Made by a program: the position numbers and the translations under genes
Shown here: piece by piece, positions 20,967-31,960 of the stretch
How the letters are laid out: each line of letters opens with the position of its first letter
Numbering within the stretch: position 1 is the first letter of the stretch
Source of the DNA: Tretioscincus oriximinensis
Taxonomy: Eukaryota > Chordata > Lepidosauria > Squamata > Gymnophthalmidae
Assembly: GCA_022410635.1 (NCBI GenBank)
Contig: JAJVDF010000219.1
Coordinates: 775,455-839,454 of the forward strand
Length of the DNA stretch: 64,000 bases
Direction of reading: 5' to 3'
The notes under the pieces: generated by a model
Seen by the model: the letters and a program-made list of their open reading frames with translations, nothing else
Database searches by the model: none
Told to the model about the DNA's origin: nothing

Positions 20967-21260
20967 GGCACGGATAGCTCAGTCACTTAGGAATTCGTCT
21001 CTCGGCTGGGAGCCCTGTGTGGGACGTGGGGAGGGCTGAGCACCNTCCAATAGCCTGCAGCTCTAGCCAACNCAGCTATTCGAAAGCATGAATTGCAAGA
21101 AATTGCAACTGACTGCAAGTAGATACATGGGAACCACCACAGCCTGGTGGGGAAGATAGAATGTGAGCCTTCGGGCAAAATATATCCTTGTAAGGCGCTT
21201 TGAGTCCCTTTGAAAGGTGAGAAAAGCGGGGTATAAGAACCCAGTTCTTCTTCTTCTTCT
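20967..21260 (+). mobile_element. tRNA-derived SINE with TTC tail, copy 3
   Basis: Starts GGCACGGATAGCTCAGTCAC. The stretch between GGCTGGGAG and CCCTGTGTGGGAC has lost the B-box region (GATGGGGTTTCGAAG in other copies), so the internal polymerase III promoter is incomplete. It sits at the outer edge of the IQCA1 CpG island. Confidence 0.85.
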
Positions 21261-21464
21261 ACTATGGCTGCTGACTCATGAGGGGCTAAAAAGCAGATTT
21301 GAAGCCTATTTCTAACTTAAGCAGCTGCCTGTCCTCCACAGTACTGTGCATGGGGCGGGCAGCGCAGTGTTTTTATTTATTTTTAGCCCTGCCCGGAGAC
21401 CTTTGGGTATACACGGGGTCATCCAGACAACTTCCTGTAAGCAGCAAAAGTGTTTCCTGTGGAA

Positions 21465-21925
21465 GCATGCATGGGATGGACAGGGTGAACAGAGAAAAAA
21501 ATGTTTTCTCTATCACACAATGCAAGGACCAGAGGGCACTCTTTGAAACTGATGGGAAGAAAAGTGAGAACAGACAAAGGAAAGTATTTTTTCGCCCAGA
21601 GGGTCATCGGCCTGTGGAATTTACTTCCTGAAGAGGTAGTGGTAGCTAACAGCTTGGATAGTTGCAAGACAGGACTAGATAGGTTTATGGACACCAAGGG
21701 TATAAATAGATACTAGGATGGATGTCCGGATGCTTCCTCTGGGATGGAGCAACAGGCAGGACTCCTGAAATACCATTTGCAGGGAGTCATGAACAGGAGC
21801 ATATTTTGCTTTCCTCTGTTCGGACTGCCCAGGTGCATCTGATGTGCCTCTGTGTGACACAGAATGCTGGACTTGATGGGCTGTGGCCTGATCCAGTGTG
21901 GCTCTTCTTATGTTCTTATGTAAGG
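21465..21925 (+). mobile_element. CR1 LINE 3' end
   Basis: Contains the end of the coding block, seen as GLWNLLPEEVVVANSLDSC then FMDTKGI. It is followed by the 3' untranslated wording GGCCTGATCCAGTGTGGCTC and ends TTCTTATGTTCTTATG. Same subfamily as 35075-35720. Confidence 0.88.
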
Positions 21926-21954
21926 GAGGGACTGAGCACAGGTTGGTTAAAGTG

Positions 21955-22060
21955 ACTTCCTCCCTCCCAGGCTAGCTGTGGTGCAGCCCGGGAACTACTG
22001 TGCAGGCCAGGCAAAAGAGGCTGCTCAAACTACATGTTCCAGCAGGCCCTGTCACCATCA
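21955..22060. repeat. GC-rich ACTAC/TTCC element, inverse copy
   Basis: CAGGCTAGCTGTGG, CCGGGAACTACTGTGC and AAACTACATGTTCCAGCAGG are in the inverse order and orientation of the block at 13130-13240. Lies about 1.2 kb upstream of the IQCA1 CpG island. Confidence 0.45.
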
Positions 22061-22569
22061 CAACAGCTCTGGTTCACTTTGGGCTGCTGCTGCTGCTACT
22101 GCCAGCTTCATGAAGCTGCTGGGCTTCCATACTTTTACAATAAACCCTTATCATTGTGAAAAAAAAAGACATAGAAAAGCAGGCAGAAATACAACTTGAA
22201 ACCATAAAACAGAAAACAGGAATTCTGCTAGGAAGTAGAGAAATAGGAACCTGGGAGTTTGTTATTGTCTGGCTCCCTGGATATAGAGCAGGATAGAAGT
22301 ATAAATAAATAAAAATAACTACCAGCAGGGACACCTGGGGAGCCAGAGAAGAATATAGTAAGAGTGGTGATGCTTTTGCTCTGTGACATTATTCTGGTTT
22401 TCATGATCTAAGCAGCAGGAATCTGGGTCACTCCCCTCTGGACATTTTTGCTCCCTCTTTCCAGCTTGATAAGGTTTAGGTGGATAACTGTATCCATTCA
22501 GGGGGACTTTCTGTAGCTCAGTGGTGTGTGATTGAGCAAATGCAAGCTCCATTGAAAGTAGATCACTGA

Positions 22570-22671
22570 AAGTTGCTTCGATTTGCAGTGGCAAACCACT
22601 TCTGCATCTCTGCCAGGAAAATGTCATAGAGGTGCCCTTGGAAGTGACCATGCAATCAATCAGGAATCAAT
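22570..22671. repeat. LINE-like tail with GGCAAACCACTTCTG
   Basis: TGCAGTGGCAAACCACTTCTG then GACCATGCAATCAATCAGGA matches 30140-30215. It looks like the 3' part of an old LINE or SINE. Confidence 0.45.
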
Positions 22672-23040
22672 TACAGAGAAATAGCCGTGTTAGTCTAGCA
22701 ATTTCTGTTCCTAGTGCTGAAAGGGTTAACATGAAGGTCTTAAGAAGGCCACTGAACTGGGCAGATAATAAATGATGGTGATAAGATTAGGCAAAAGAGA
22801 AGTCTACAAAAGCTTGTGCTACCTATCCTTTCCTTGTTAGTTTCCTTACTTTACTAGAATTTCAGTGCCAAAACTAAACCTTAGAGACCAACAATGAAAA
22901 GGGAGACAGCATAAGCTTATATAGACAATTGTACTTCTTCAGATCCTGTGGAGTCTAGCAAGGAGATCTTGTAGAAGCAGTATCCTCTTTCATAGAAAAA
23001 TCTGCTTCTTCAGATTCTATGGAGCNAACAACTGCCTGGG
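22672..23040 (+). repeat. Family D dispersed repeat, fragment
   Basis: GAGAAATAGCCGTGTTAGTC near the start, then AGCATAAGCTTATATAGACA, CTTCTTCAGATCCTGTGGAG and a second CTTCTTCAGATTCTATGGAG. Confidence 0.55.
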
Positions 23041-23261
23041 GACACTAAATATAGCAAACTGGGTGGCCGAATAATAATAAAAATGCAAATGAATGTGGAT
23101 GTGATGAAACAAGTACAGTATTATAGGGATCATGAAGCCTTCCTGGAGGAAGTGTTAATAGTGTTACAATCCAAAGAGAAACAGAAAAATGGAGGGACGA
23201 AATGGAGCGTTCAAGATTGCCCTCAAGCAGTTGAGAAGTTAACTAGTACCATAAGATATGT
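23041..23261. other. Short unidentified open stretch
   Basis: A plus-strand frame from 23083 gives MNVDVMKQVQYYRDHEAFLE and continues into the neighbouring repeat. No domain recognised; it may be part of a decayed mobile element. Confidence 0.3.
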
Positions 23262-23420
23262 AAGGGGATCTTTTAGCACCTTGGAGAGTAACAGGAAAAA
23301 GATGGGCAACATGAGCTTCCCAAGGGAAGGCAACTTCTTGAGATGGTATTGATGGACTTATCTACGAAAACTTTGGCTGCTAATTTTCCCTTGGTAGTTT
23401 CCAATGTGCAAGGTGGTATC
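23262..23420 (+). repeat. Family D dispersed repeat, fragment
   Basis: TTTAGCACCTTGGAGAGTAA, CAGGAAAAAGATGGGCAACA, TGAGCTTCCC and CTTCTTGAGATGGTATTGATG. Confidence 0.55.
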
Positions 23421-23482
23421 TTGTTAAAAGATACCACTCTATGAACCACAACCACTATCTGTTGTAGACATAGGGTCCTCAA

Positions 23483-23735
23483 GCGACCCTCTTGAGAATA
23501 GGATCAAAATAGGGTTGGATGAATTCATAGAAGACAGATGTATCAGTGGCTATTAGGATGGGAAAACAGGAAGTATTCCAGAAATGACATTTGCAGGGAG
23601 TCAAGAATAGGTGAGGGGTTTTCGTGTGGGTTTTTCCTCTTCTGCTTGAGCCTGTCCTAGTGCAACTGGTAGTCCACTATGTGGGACATAATGCTGGTTT
23701 CTAGCCTGATTCAGCAAGGATCCTCTTATGAGGAA
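23483..23735 (+). mobile_element. CR1 3' tail, old copy
   Basis: AATAGGGTTGGATGAATTC, TTTGCAGGGAGTCAAGAATA, AATGCTGGTTTCTAGCCTGA and AGGATCCTCTTATGAG parallel the copy at 21465 with more changes. Confidence 0.68.
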
Positions 23736-23834
23736 TTAAAAGCTTAAAGGAAAAAACCCCTTCCATTCCTTTTCATATTGAAAAAAATGATCACTTGATG
23801 AGCAGTATGAAATATTAGTAAAAAGGAGGTCCAG

Positions 23835-23935
23835 CAAAGGAGCCAGCAGCACTTTGAGACTAACTTGAGAAAAGTGGGTGGCATAAGCTTTTGTAGACAC
23901 ACATCTACTTCTTCAGATGCTGAGGGACTAAGGTT
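23835..23935 (+). repeat. Family D dispersed repeat, fragment
   Basis: CAGCACTTTGAGACTAACTT, GGCATAAGCTTTTGTAGACA and CTTCTTCAGATGCTGAGGG. Confidence 0.58.
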
Positions 23936-24656
23936 AAAAGTTAAAAGGAGTGTGTTTTTTCAAATACAGATGGATATTAATATTTTTTTTGCTACATGCA
24001 ATGATTTTTGCTGCAATGTAAACCCACTAAATTATGTTTTTTTAACCATTGGTACAATGGAATTAAGGAAGGTGTAAAAAAGCCATTCCAGGTCAAATTA
24101 GACATAACATCTGTGGAAAAAGTTTATTTTTTTATATGTATATAGAATGCCATTTTAAAATAGACAATTTTAGACAATTTAGAAAAAAAATAGACAATTT
24201 TTGTACAGGTTGCAAATTGCAATTAATATACGCCAGATGTTTAAAGCAAGAAAAAAATATCGGTCCCAGACCCCTGGCTATTAGCCAAGTAAATTTATTA
24301 GTAGAAGGTTTAGAAAATGATTTGGCTGAACATTTTGTGGGGGTCAGTGTATATATTCACAATAAATCAACACCAGAAGTGTCAAAGTTTAATCAGTTAG
24401 AAGGTTAGAGGTGATTGCTGTAGTATAGTGAAAAGTAAATATCAGGAAATTGGAAACTAAACAGAAATTGCTAGAACATGTGCAGGGTTTAATATTTTTG
24501 TGCAACCTGCAATCTGACTGATTTTAGTGTGTTTTAACATGAATTGAATCTGAATAATCTCTGTATTGTAAACGGGTAAAAAATATATGAAAACATTTTT
24601 GACCCATTAGGTTTTTCTTCTGGATATGGATACACTGTAATCAAAATGCTTGTTGT

Positions 24657-24761
24657 TATTGTTGTGTATGTATTTTTTATTGTTGTGTATGCATCCCTTT
24701 CTTTTTGTATGTATTTATCTCTTTTTGTGCGAAAATAATAAAAAATTAATTAAAAAAAAAG
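24657..24761 (+). mobile_element. L1 3' end, extremely truncated, with 11-bp target duplication
   Basis: 105 bp ending in ATAATAAAAAATTAATTAAAAA. It is bounded by perfect direct repeats ATGCTTGTTGT at 24646-24656 and 24762-24772. A short 3' fragment, an A-rich tail and an 11-bp duplication are the signature of L1-driven insertion. Whether the body is L1 itself or another transcript copied by L1 is not certain. Confidence 0.7.
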
Positions 24762-24885
24762 ATGCTTGTTGTATGTATTGGGCTTTAGATATTTCCTCTN
24801 AAAATATTTGGAATTTTTAGGGTAAGCACTGTGGGTGGTGGATGCTGGACTCATCCAGTAACAAAAAACAGATTGGAGAGACTTA

Positions 24886-25570
24886 ATCTGATTACCTGTT
24901 CATAATAATTACTATTTTTACTCTGCAATTTGTATCACTTTATGAAGTATATACACAGCTTTGTTAATCTAGTTTAAAGAGTTCATTAGTCCACCTTGCA
25001 TGGGACTGGTGCTAATTCAGATAAAACCTTTGCAGAAATCTTTATACCAGATTAGAGGTCTACATCCATTTTAACGTTGCCTGGTCTGGATTGAACAGTG
25101 ACATGTATGCATGGAGAACAGGTTTATGTAATAATGGGCATTACTCCAAGATGAATATAGCATCAACTTTGAATCCTCTCTGAAATCTTTCTGCTAGGAA
25201 TGCTGGCAGCTTCTGTAGCTTCAAAGCTAATGTGGATTTAGCTGGTTAGTATTTGGACATAGCAGAGAACAGTAGTCTTGCGTGCAGTTCAGTTATATTG
25301 AAATTGTGGATGAATTATAATACAAAGGTTCCCATCATGTCATCCGTAGTAGCAACATCTCATCTGCATGGTAACGCACATTATTCTACACTTCTAATGT
25401 GTTTTAAGCTGCTGCTTCTAGACGTGCATGATTACTGCAAATCCAGATCAACTAAAATGGAACTAGCATTGGATCTGTGTGCAAAATAACCTTAAACTGA
25501 TTATTTATTCATAATAGTTCCTGTTTTCACTCTGAAAGTTGTATTGCCTTATGAACAGTATTGTGGGAAA
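24886..25570. repeat. Imperfect direct repeat pair about 600 bp apart
   Basis: TTAATCTGATTACCTGTTC with ATAATAATTACTATTTTTAC at about 24886-24955 returns as TTAAACTGATTATTTATTC with ATAATAGTTCCTGTTTTCAC at about 25492-25560. The sequence between them has no recognised element. Confidence 0.5.
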
Positions 25571-25689
25571 GTCAAATGAGATTAAAAGCGTGAAAGCAAA
25601 AATAAAAAAACCCAAAGCATCCAGGTTTAGTTCATTTTGTTTGCTTTTCCTGCAATGGTTTGGATTCACAGCTGTTTGGTTGAAATCAA

Positions 25690-25860
25690 TTACACCAACA
25701 TTTCAGAAGATTTGTTGTACCTTGGAGACTAAACAGAAAATGATAAGCAACATAAGCTTTCATAGACAAGTCTACTTGTCTATGAAACAACTGAAGAAAT
25801 AAATTTCCNTGCAAGAGCTCATGCTGCTCTATTTTCTTCTTAGACTCTCTTTAAAAAAAG
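25690..25860 (+). repeat. Family D dispersed repeat, fragment
   Basis: TACCTTGGAGACTAAACAG, AAGCAACATAAGCTTTCATA-like wording, GACAAGTCTACTTGTC and AAGAGCTCATGCTG. It contains GTAGACTTGTC/GACAAGTCTAC inversions typical of this family. Confidence 0.5.
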
Positions 25861-26439
25861 TCTGTAGAGTGAAACAAGATTCCTGTGCTAGAAATTCTGT
25901 ATCCACATTAACACAACTATTTATCTGAGTTCTACCATAATGGAAAGCACTAAATTCAACCAGGTGGAATAGAAATACAGTACATCAACCTCTCCCAGAT
26001 TCATTTCCAGAAATAGACAAATATTCCCTTTCATAAGAAGCACAAACAAGAAGATATCATTTTAAAAGAACTGCACTGTGAACTATACACCACACAGACT
26101 ATGGTGACAAACGTGTAACATTTTCTCCAATAAATTACTGTAATATCTGATTCTGCTAATATGTTTGCCTTGCCAGAAGATGTTTTTAGTATGCCAGAAG
26201 GCCCTCCAGCACAGGTGAATCTAGTCAGGAGGCAGGACTGGTAGAAGGAAATTCTGTTTCTACTGTATGATGTATTCAAATGATGATGATTTTACTTTTG
26301 CTTTATAGATTTATAAAGGCTTTATTCACTTTATTTTTTTTAAGAATTTTTTTTAAAGAAATAAACAACCTGGAAAAAATGTGTATGGTGTTCTTCTGGT
26401 CTTAACAGTCAACTAGGACAAACTCAATACTTCAAATGA
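25861..26439. other. No recognised element
   Basis: AT-rich. The minus-strand frame at 26031-26279 shows no domain. Confidence 0.4.
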
Positions 26440-26530
26440 ATTTAAATGAATTTAATGAATCCTGCATTGAGCAGGGGGTTGGACCCAATGACCCTNGAGG
26501 TCACTTCCAAGTCTATGATTCTATGAGTCT
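26440..26530 (+). mobile_element. CR1 3' terminal fragment
   Basis: GAATCCTGCATTGAGCAGGG, GGTTGGACCCAATGACCC and the tail TCTATGATTCTATGAGTCT match the 3' end of the element at 2556. Confidence 0.85.
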
Positions 26531-26566
26531 TAAATAGGGTGTTTTTGCACTTTTGCAGGGAAATAG

Positions 26567-27365
26567 TCCAGGTGATTAGCAGGAACAGAGCATTTGCATT
26601 GCTAAATTGCTTCAGTATTCTCCAATCACTCCAAAAGGATTCTTAAGCTTACCTTAAACTTACCTTATCTGAACTGCTTTTGAATAGTCCATAGTTTTTT
26701 TCCACACTGGGGCTGTGAGCACATGACAAAAACCTACCTGATTCTTGACACATTCTGTCATCTTCTCTGCCCAGCCACGCGTCTTAGTGGAGGCTTTGCT
26801 AGGCTTCACCAGGCAACTGGAAAAATGCTGCAATAGAAGAAGAATCTCGTGTTGCAGATCTTTTCCGATTGCATGGCAAAATGCCTGCTTCCTCCATAAG
26901 AGAGTGGCTGCAGCCCTGACATCTGTCACACCCNTGTGAGGAGACAAGCAGTGTAAGAAGACGCCAGACAACAGGGCTGCAGGGGTCGCAGCTGGCTGGG
27001 CATGTACAGTTTCCTTGGCCTCGCACCACCTCTGGACAGATTCCCTTAAAATTATATTCCCCCCCCCCCCATGTGCACAGGACCTGAGTCTCATTTTGGG
27101 ATTCCAGAATTGTAGTAAAGTGAAATCCCACAGGAAGTACAAAGGCTGTATTTTAGCCTTTCTGTGTTCTACATGTCACATGATATGATTTCACCCAATT
27201 GCAGTAAGGAAGAGCAGCCCAGCATGAAAAAATACTGAAAGAACACCGTCTTTGTACTGACCAGGAGTAGGGCTGCTTCTGCCTCAGAGAGTGTGAAAGC
27301 AGGAAACATTCCCCATAGCAAGTGAATGGGAATGATTCCCAGCAGGTAAGTGCTAAAAGGCTATA
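26567..27365 (+). repeat. Family C copy split by about 0.4 kb of foreign sequence
   Basis: 26567-26720 (TCCAATCACTCCAAAAGGAT, TTTTGAATAGTCCATAG) and 27125-27365 (TGTGTTCTACATGTCACATG, AGTGAATGGGAATGATTCCC) are the two halves of a Family C repeat. The middle holds a minus-strand open frame (160 residues, 26660-27142, one N) ending KKTMDYSKAVQIR, with no domain I recognise. The frame also runs over both edges, which argues against a real gene. Confidence 0.5.
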
Positions 27366-28949
27366 GATCAACATGTAACTCTCAAATGATTATTATGTTG
27401 CTCACTGTAAAATAACCCTCCAATGGTTTCTTACCATGATATTTTGTTCAGAAGGTGCCTGATTGCGTCCTTCTCCCCACTAAAACAAGACAGCAGGGTG
27501 CCAATTCTNTTCCTGCAAATATAATTAAGGGCTTTAGACATACCATTAACATAACCAAACGAACCAGGAAACTTATGCCTTCCAGCGTGCTGTAGCATTT
27601 TATAAGGTATTTTATGTCTGTAGCTTGCTTTATATTTTTATAGCTTTCTCACTGAATGCCTTCCTTCCTCTTTCCTTTCCTGAATGTCNTTCCATTTCCC
27701 TTCCTCCTTGAATGTCGTTTCCTCCCTCCTTCTCTTTCTATCTATCTAATGTGCACTCTCTCTCAGACATATACTTTTAGTATATGGGAATGCAGTCACA
27801 CACATGGTTTTAGGCAGAATCTGCAGGAAGAAATAATAAAGCACTGAATTCTTTAGTAGGTTTATGTCACATTTCAGCTAGGCTACTTTGGATGGGGGAA
27901 AATGCAGCAAGATGTAGGTCAAATGTAAGTGAGCCCTGAGGGGAAATTAAANGTGGAACTCACAACAGTCACACAGTGGCAAAAATTATTAGCCTTGCTT
28001 TGGGTGGAACTATATAACATTTGTATGCAACATCAGCATTCATATGCAAAGAGTCTTAACGATTTTGTGAGCTGATGTTGTGATTGGCTAATATGGTGGC
28101 CATTATGTGATAAATGTGCTGATGAGTTCCACACTCAATTTGCCCAGAGCTTACCTGCATTTAACTTGAATCTTGTGGTTGTAGAGTGGTGGGAACCATT
28201 CAATATCCTTTTATGCCACCTTAAAGAACCAAATTGAAGTGTGGAAAGAATTTTGAATATTTTTGCATATTGGCCTGTGATGCACAAACAATGGAATAGA
28301 GCAACCACAATATAAATTGTTTCATGTACCCAAGCAGCCTGCCTTGCTTTACAAACAAACCTGATACTGGGCACTTTAAAGTAATCCATATCTGGCCCAG
28401 ACAGGCAGGAATAGCAGTAGGACAAAGGGATTGTGCTACAGGCTTCTAGCTGAGACCATCTTCCTTCTTGCCTTCAGACCATCTTGAATAACTGGACTGG
28501 AAACCAGAAAAAAAAATCTCTGCTGTGGTTCAATTATATAGTATTGAAGATGGTTTCAAAGCACATTTGTGACCAGGCCTTCAGTCCGATTGGATGAAAA
28601 ACGTTCCCTCATCCAATTACAGTGAAGATAGTCTGGCCTGCCTAGATGTCTGTAGTGCAATGTCTGAACTTTGGACATTAGCTTCCTTACTATCTCTACA
28701 AGAAGGAAAGGGCTGGCCCATTTCTTGCACCAGGTGGTGANAATGATTCTAGGGCCCAATTCAAACATGTAAGGGTCTTTAAAACTACTTTTGATCTAAA
28801 TTTGTTGGAATAGTTTTGGATATGACTGCATGCCATGTCATGAACTTCAAGGAAAAGATTATCAAGGGATAATGGCACATGAAGTTAACTGAAGTGGACT
28901 ATTCGATGCTGCAGCCATATTATTGCTCTTTCAAGAGAGTATTCATATT
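27366..28949. other. Intergenic, partly old repeat
   Basis: CT-rich at 27655-27765. A block at 28440-28650 (TTCAGTCCGATTGGATGAAA, CCCTCATCCAATTACAG) shares wording with 38965-39050. No gene recognised. Confidence 0.4.
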
Positions 28950-29105
28950 TAATATCCCACAGACATTCCAAAATAATACCTAAACATACCTTGCATGAAG
29001 TGCTCTTAAGTAATCCACAGTTCTTACCCTGTGGAAACATTCCTACAAAAAGTATGAATGCTATATTCTAGCCTGAGCTTCATATGTCACTAGTGGAATT
29101 ATGCC
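28950..29105 (+). repeat. Family C dispersed repeat, fragment
   Basis: GAAACATTCCTACAAAAAGT, ATGAATGCTATATTCTAGCC and TTCATATGTCACTAGTGG follow the Family C order. Confidence 0.55.
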
Positions 29106-30114
29106 ATGGACTATAGTATTCTCCCTAAGGCAGAACCTCTCCTTCTTTCCTTCTTTTTATCTTTCCTTCATTCCCCCATCCCATTCTCTCTTCCTCTCTT
29201 CTTTCGTCTCCTTTTCTCCTTTCCTCCTTAAAATTTGTTTTATTTGTTTGTTTGTTTTCAGTTCAGTTCTTCGGGACAAAATATGTGTGACTGCAGCCTA
29301 ACCTTCTGTTTATGAACATAATGTAATCTTATTTTTTTCTTCTACTTGGAAAAAAAGAAAGAATAAAGCATAGGAAGGGCTTTTCTTTAGTTTCGCATCA
29401 CTTCCACCTGGAAGTCAACATGACTTCCCTCTTCTCCCAAACAGGTTTGCTTTTATTTACAAGCTATAAATAAACCTGGATTGTGAGAAGAAAAACAAGT
29501 TGTGTGTGTATGATCGAGTAGCAGGATGCTCTTAATGATCCTATTTTTTGTAAACACTGAGGCAGCTTTTGTGGCACAGATGGAATGGAGGCAAATATTC
29601 ATTGTTCTAACACCTGCTGGCCTTTGGAATGGAAATCCGTGGTTTCCCTTAGTCATTGAGAATTCTACGTTGCAGGCCAACCCTTGTAAGATAATTTGGT
29701 AAAGCCATTGAGCCTATAGCACCTGTCTGGTTTTCGTTATATTTTATCGGGAGAGGAAAGAGATTTCCTTTCTTATGAATAATGATTCACAACAATGGTT
29801 TCAATAGTCAAGGTGTGAGAGTGTGAGAAAAATAATAGGAATACTGATATTGTTTTTTTTTTAAATAAAAGCACTGACTTAAAGAAACAAATGATTAATT
29901 TGAGCTGCATCATGATTATTTAATACTGTGATATTTGGATCCAATATTGTAATATTTTGGGGTGCCAGTAGTTCACTTTTAAACTTTTTACTGGTTTAAT
30001 CGAGGAAAATAAATGGATTAAGCTCCTTCCTAAGGATTAAACAAGGTTTAACAATAAGTGTGTGACCAAGGCCATAGAGAAAGAAATTTGACTGGAAAGC
30101 AGGAAATTGATAGT
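29106..30114. other. Intergenic, no recognised element
   Basis: CT-rich tract at 29125-29230, T/A runs near 29850. No exon or repeat terminus recognised. Confidence 0.4.
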
Positions 30115-30245
30115 CTGATCTGCAGCCTTCCACCAGAAGCAGGCAATGGCAAACTACTTCTGTAGCTCTGCTTGGAAAACTGCAGTGGAAACCATGCAGT
30201 CAATCAGGAACTGAACATGATTTAGTGGCATCCAACAGCAATGGT
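30115..30245. repeat. LINE-like tail, GGCAATGGCAAACTACTTCTG
   Basis: CAGGCAATGGCAAACTACTTC then ACCATGCAGTCAATCAGGAA parallels 22570-22671. Confidence 0.5.
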
Positions 30246-30317
30246 GATATTTAGAGTAGCTGCTCAGTAAGTGAATAAGGAAAGAATACTGTTGTATCCG
30301 ATCAAGACTATATGCTC

Positions 30318-30470
30318 ATGGAATCACAGAATCAAAGAATCATGGAACGGACCATCACAGTCATCTGGTCCATGTCCAAGCCCCATGCTGGATCCACTAA
30401 ACCATTCCTGAAAGTTGTTCAGCTTCTGTTCAAAGACTTCCATCCAGTTCATTAGACCTAAGAAAATCCA
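30318..30470 (-). mobile_element. CR1 3' end
   Basis: GGAATCACAGAATCAAAGAATC is the inverse CR1 octamer tail. ATGGAACGGACCATCACAG and TCATCTGGTCCATGTCCAAG then follow as the inverse of the usual GGACTAGATGACC wording. Confidence 0.78.
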
Positions 30471-30825
30471 CCAATTCGCTGGTGTAAGACAATGTCACAT
30501 CTATGAAGTTGTTGCTTGCTTTCACTATAGCTTGAAAAGGGATTTTGTATTTACAGACTAGGTCTAGTGAACTTCCCAGTACCTATTTTGGTCTGTATTG
30601 GGAACCCATGAAAGGTGGCCTGCCCTATGGAGAGAAAGTGAGGCAAGCTGGAAAAGAGAAGGAGAATAACCAGGGGCAATAGAGTGAGAGATAAGGGGGG
30701 CAGTGTGAAAGGAGGCAATTGGGGTGGAGAACTGAATGGGGTGGGTGGTCCCAAGGTGGGATGGTGAAGGTGAATGAGATAGTAACAGAAAGAGAAATGT
30801 TGTTGGAAGGTGACAACAGAATGTC

Positions 30826-30960
30826 CAAGTTTCATTACAAGGAGGATTCCCAGATCATGAGACATCTGTTGGACACACCTGAAGTTTCTTGGCTTTTTGT
30901 GTGCAAAAACCCAGCCCCAAACACAACTGATTTTGGTCTGTAAATTAGGATTGCCAGTGA
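30826..30960. repeat. Dispersed repeat, CCAGATCATGAGACATCTG wording
   Basis: GGATTCCCAGATCATGAGAC, TGTTGGACACACCTGAAGTT and CTTTTTGTGTGCAAAAACCC match the family at 12344. Confidence 0.5.
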
Positions 30961-30974
30961 GCCAAGCTAGCAAC

Positions 30975-31650
30975 AATTTTGTTTTGGTTGGTAACGGGGG
31001 TTTGCTTACCCATTATTCGGCTCCTTAGCTTGCCTAAGGTAGCTGGATCCAATGCGTGCAGACACGTGTAACAAGATTCACACGGACAACGTAGCTTGGG
31101 TTCAAAAGTGATCCTGGAGCGCTCACAGGGTTATGAGCCACTCTTGAACAACGGTGTGCACCGTCTTTTATTGACCTCTAATCAGAAGGCGTGGATAGAT
31201 TCAGTGATGTCAAAAAAGGGGATGGTACAGCACACGTGGGTCAGGGCAGACCCAGGTTGTGACACCTGTGTGACGCATTTCTCTCCTCCTAAGGAGGTGC
31301 AGCCTGGTCAGGAAATGCCAAATATGGGATGGTGGTGAGATACAGGATGGACCCTCTTAGCCATTGTTTTGCCTAGCTATTATTTCTAAGTACAGGAACC
31401 CAGTGACTCACCCACAGGAGAAATGGTCTTAATGGTCTTAAATGGTTTATCTCCAGGCCACTATCAGGCTGATGGCTTCAGCCCAGGTGCACGGCTTGGT
31501 AAACAAAGATTGCCCCTTTGCCATGATGGGTGTCATTAATCCATTCAGTCTGGCAAGGTTTCTTGAGCAAGATATGCCCTTAGGACAGGAAGGGTGATTA
31601 GCTGTTCCTGTTTACTCCTGGGGCTGGGGTGACCAGAGATTTTTTCCAAA
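30975..31650 (-). mobile_element. Possible solo LTR of an endogenous retrovirus (weak)
   Basis: A block of richer, non-repeat-like sequence whose inverse has AATAAAAGACGG (31163-31174), a plausible polyadenylation signal. It then runs to GTTACCAACCAAAACA near 30979. The ends could be TG...CA, and AATTT occurs near both ends, but a clean target duplication was not found. No retroviral coding region is attached. The alternative is unique intergenic sequence. Confidence 0.25.
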
Positions 31651-31719
31651 ATTTCCATGCAGGCCTCACTTTGGCTAGCAAAGGTCAATCCAAGTATATT
31701 TTATATCATTACATTAATG

Positions 31720-31960
31720 CCAATTAATATATGTCCCACATGGCTAACCCCAACAGGTTGGTTCTTTTTGAGATACATTTGCCACAAAATGCCAACACAC
31801 ACACACCCGGATGTGCCCAACACATGGTGGACAATCTGGAGACTAAATTTGCCAGGCAAACATTAATGGTATTTTCTGGGATTATTTTGCATACAAAAAT
31901 CCAGGTGTGTCCAACAAATTGGCTGATGACCTGGAAACTCTGATTGTCAGTGGGAGGCAG
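31720..31960. repeat. Dispersed repeat, inverse copy, with ACAC run
   Basis: GGTGTGTCCAACAAATTGG and CTGATGACCTGGAAACTC are the inverse of TTTCCAGRTCATCAG and TTGGACACACC at 12344 and 30826. An ACAC microsatellite lies at 31796-31806. Confidence 0.52.

Noticed and set aside
20504..20986. Long open frames on both strands in the CpG island (160 and 137 residues)
   Set aside because: GC-rich composition lengthens random frames; residues are mostly Arg, Ala, Gly, Pro and Ser with no domain. The same place serves as the IQCA1 promoter.
22074..22651. Minus-strand frames of 86 and 110 residues
   Set aside because: No similarity recognised; they overlap LINE-like tails and a simple repeat.
30719..31338. 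Plus-strand frames at 30719-30943 and 31096-31338 as small genes
   Set aside because: No domains, no splice context; they cover repeats or a possible LTR.
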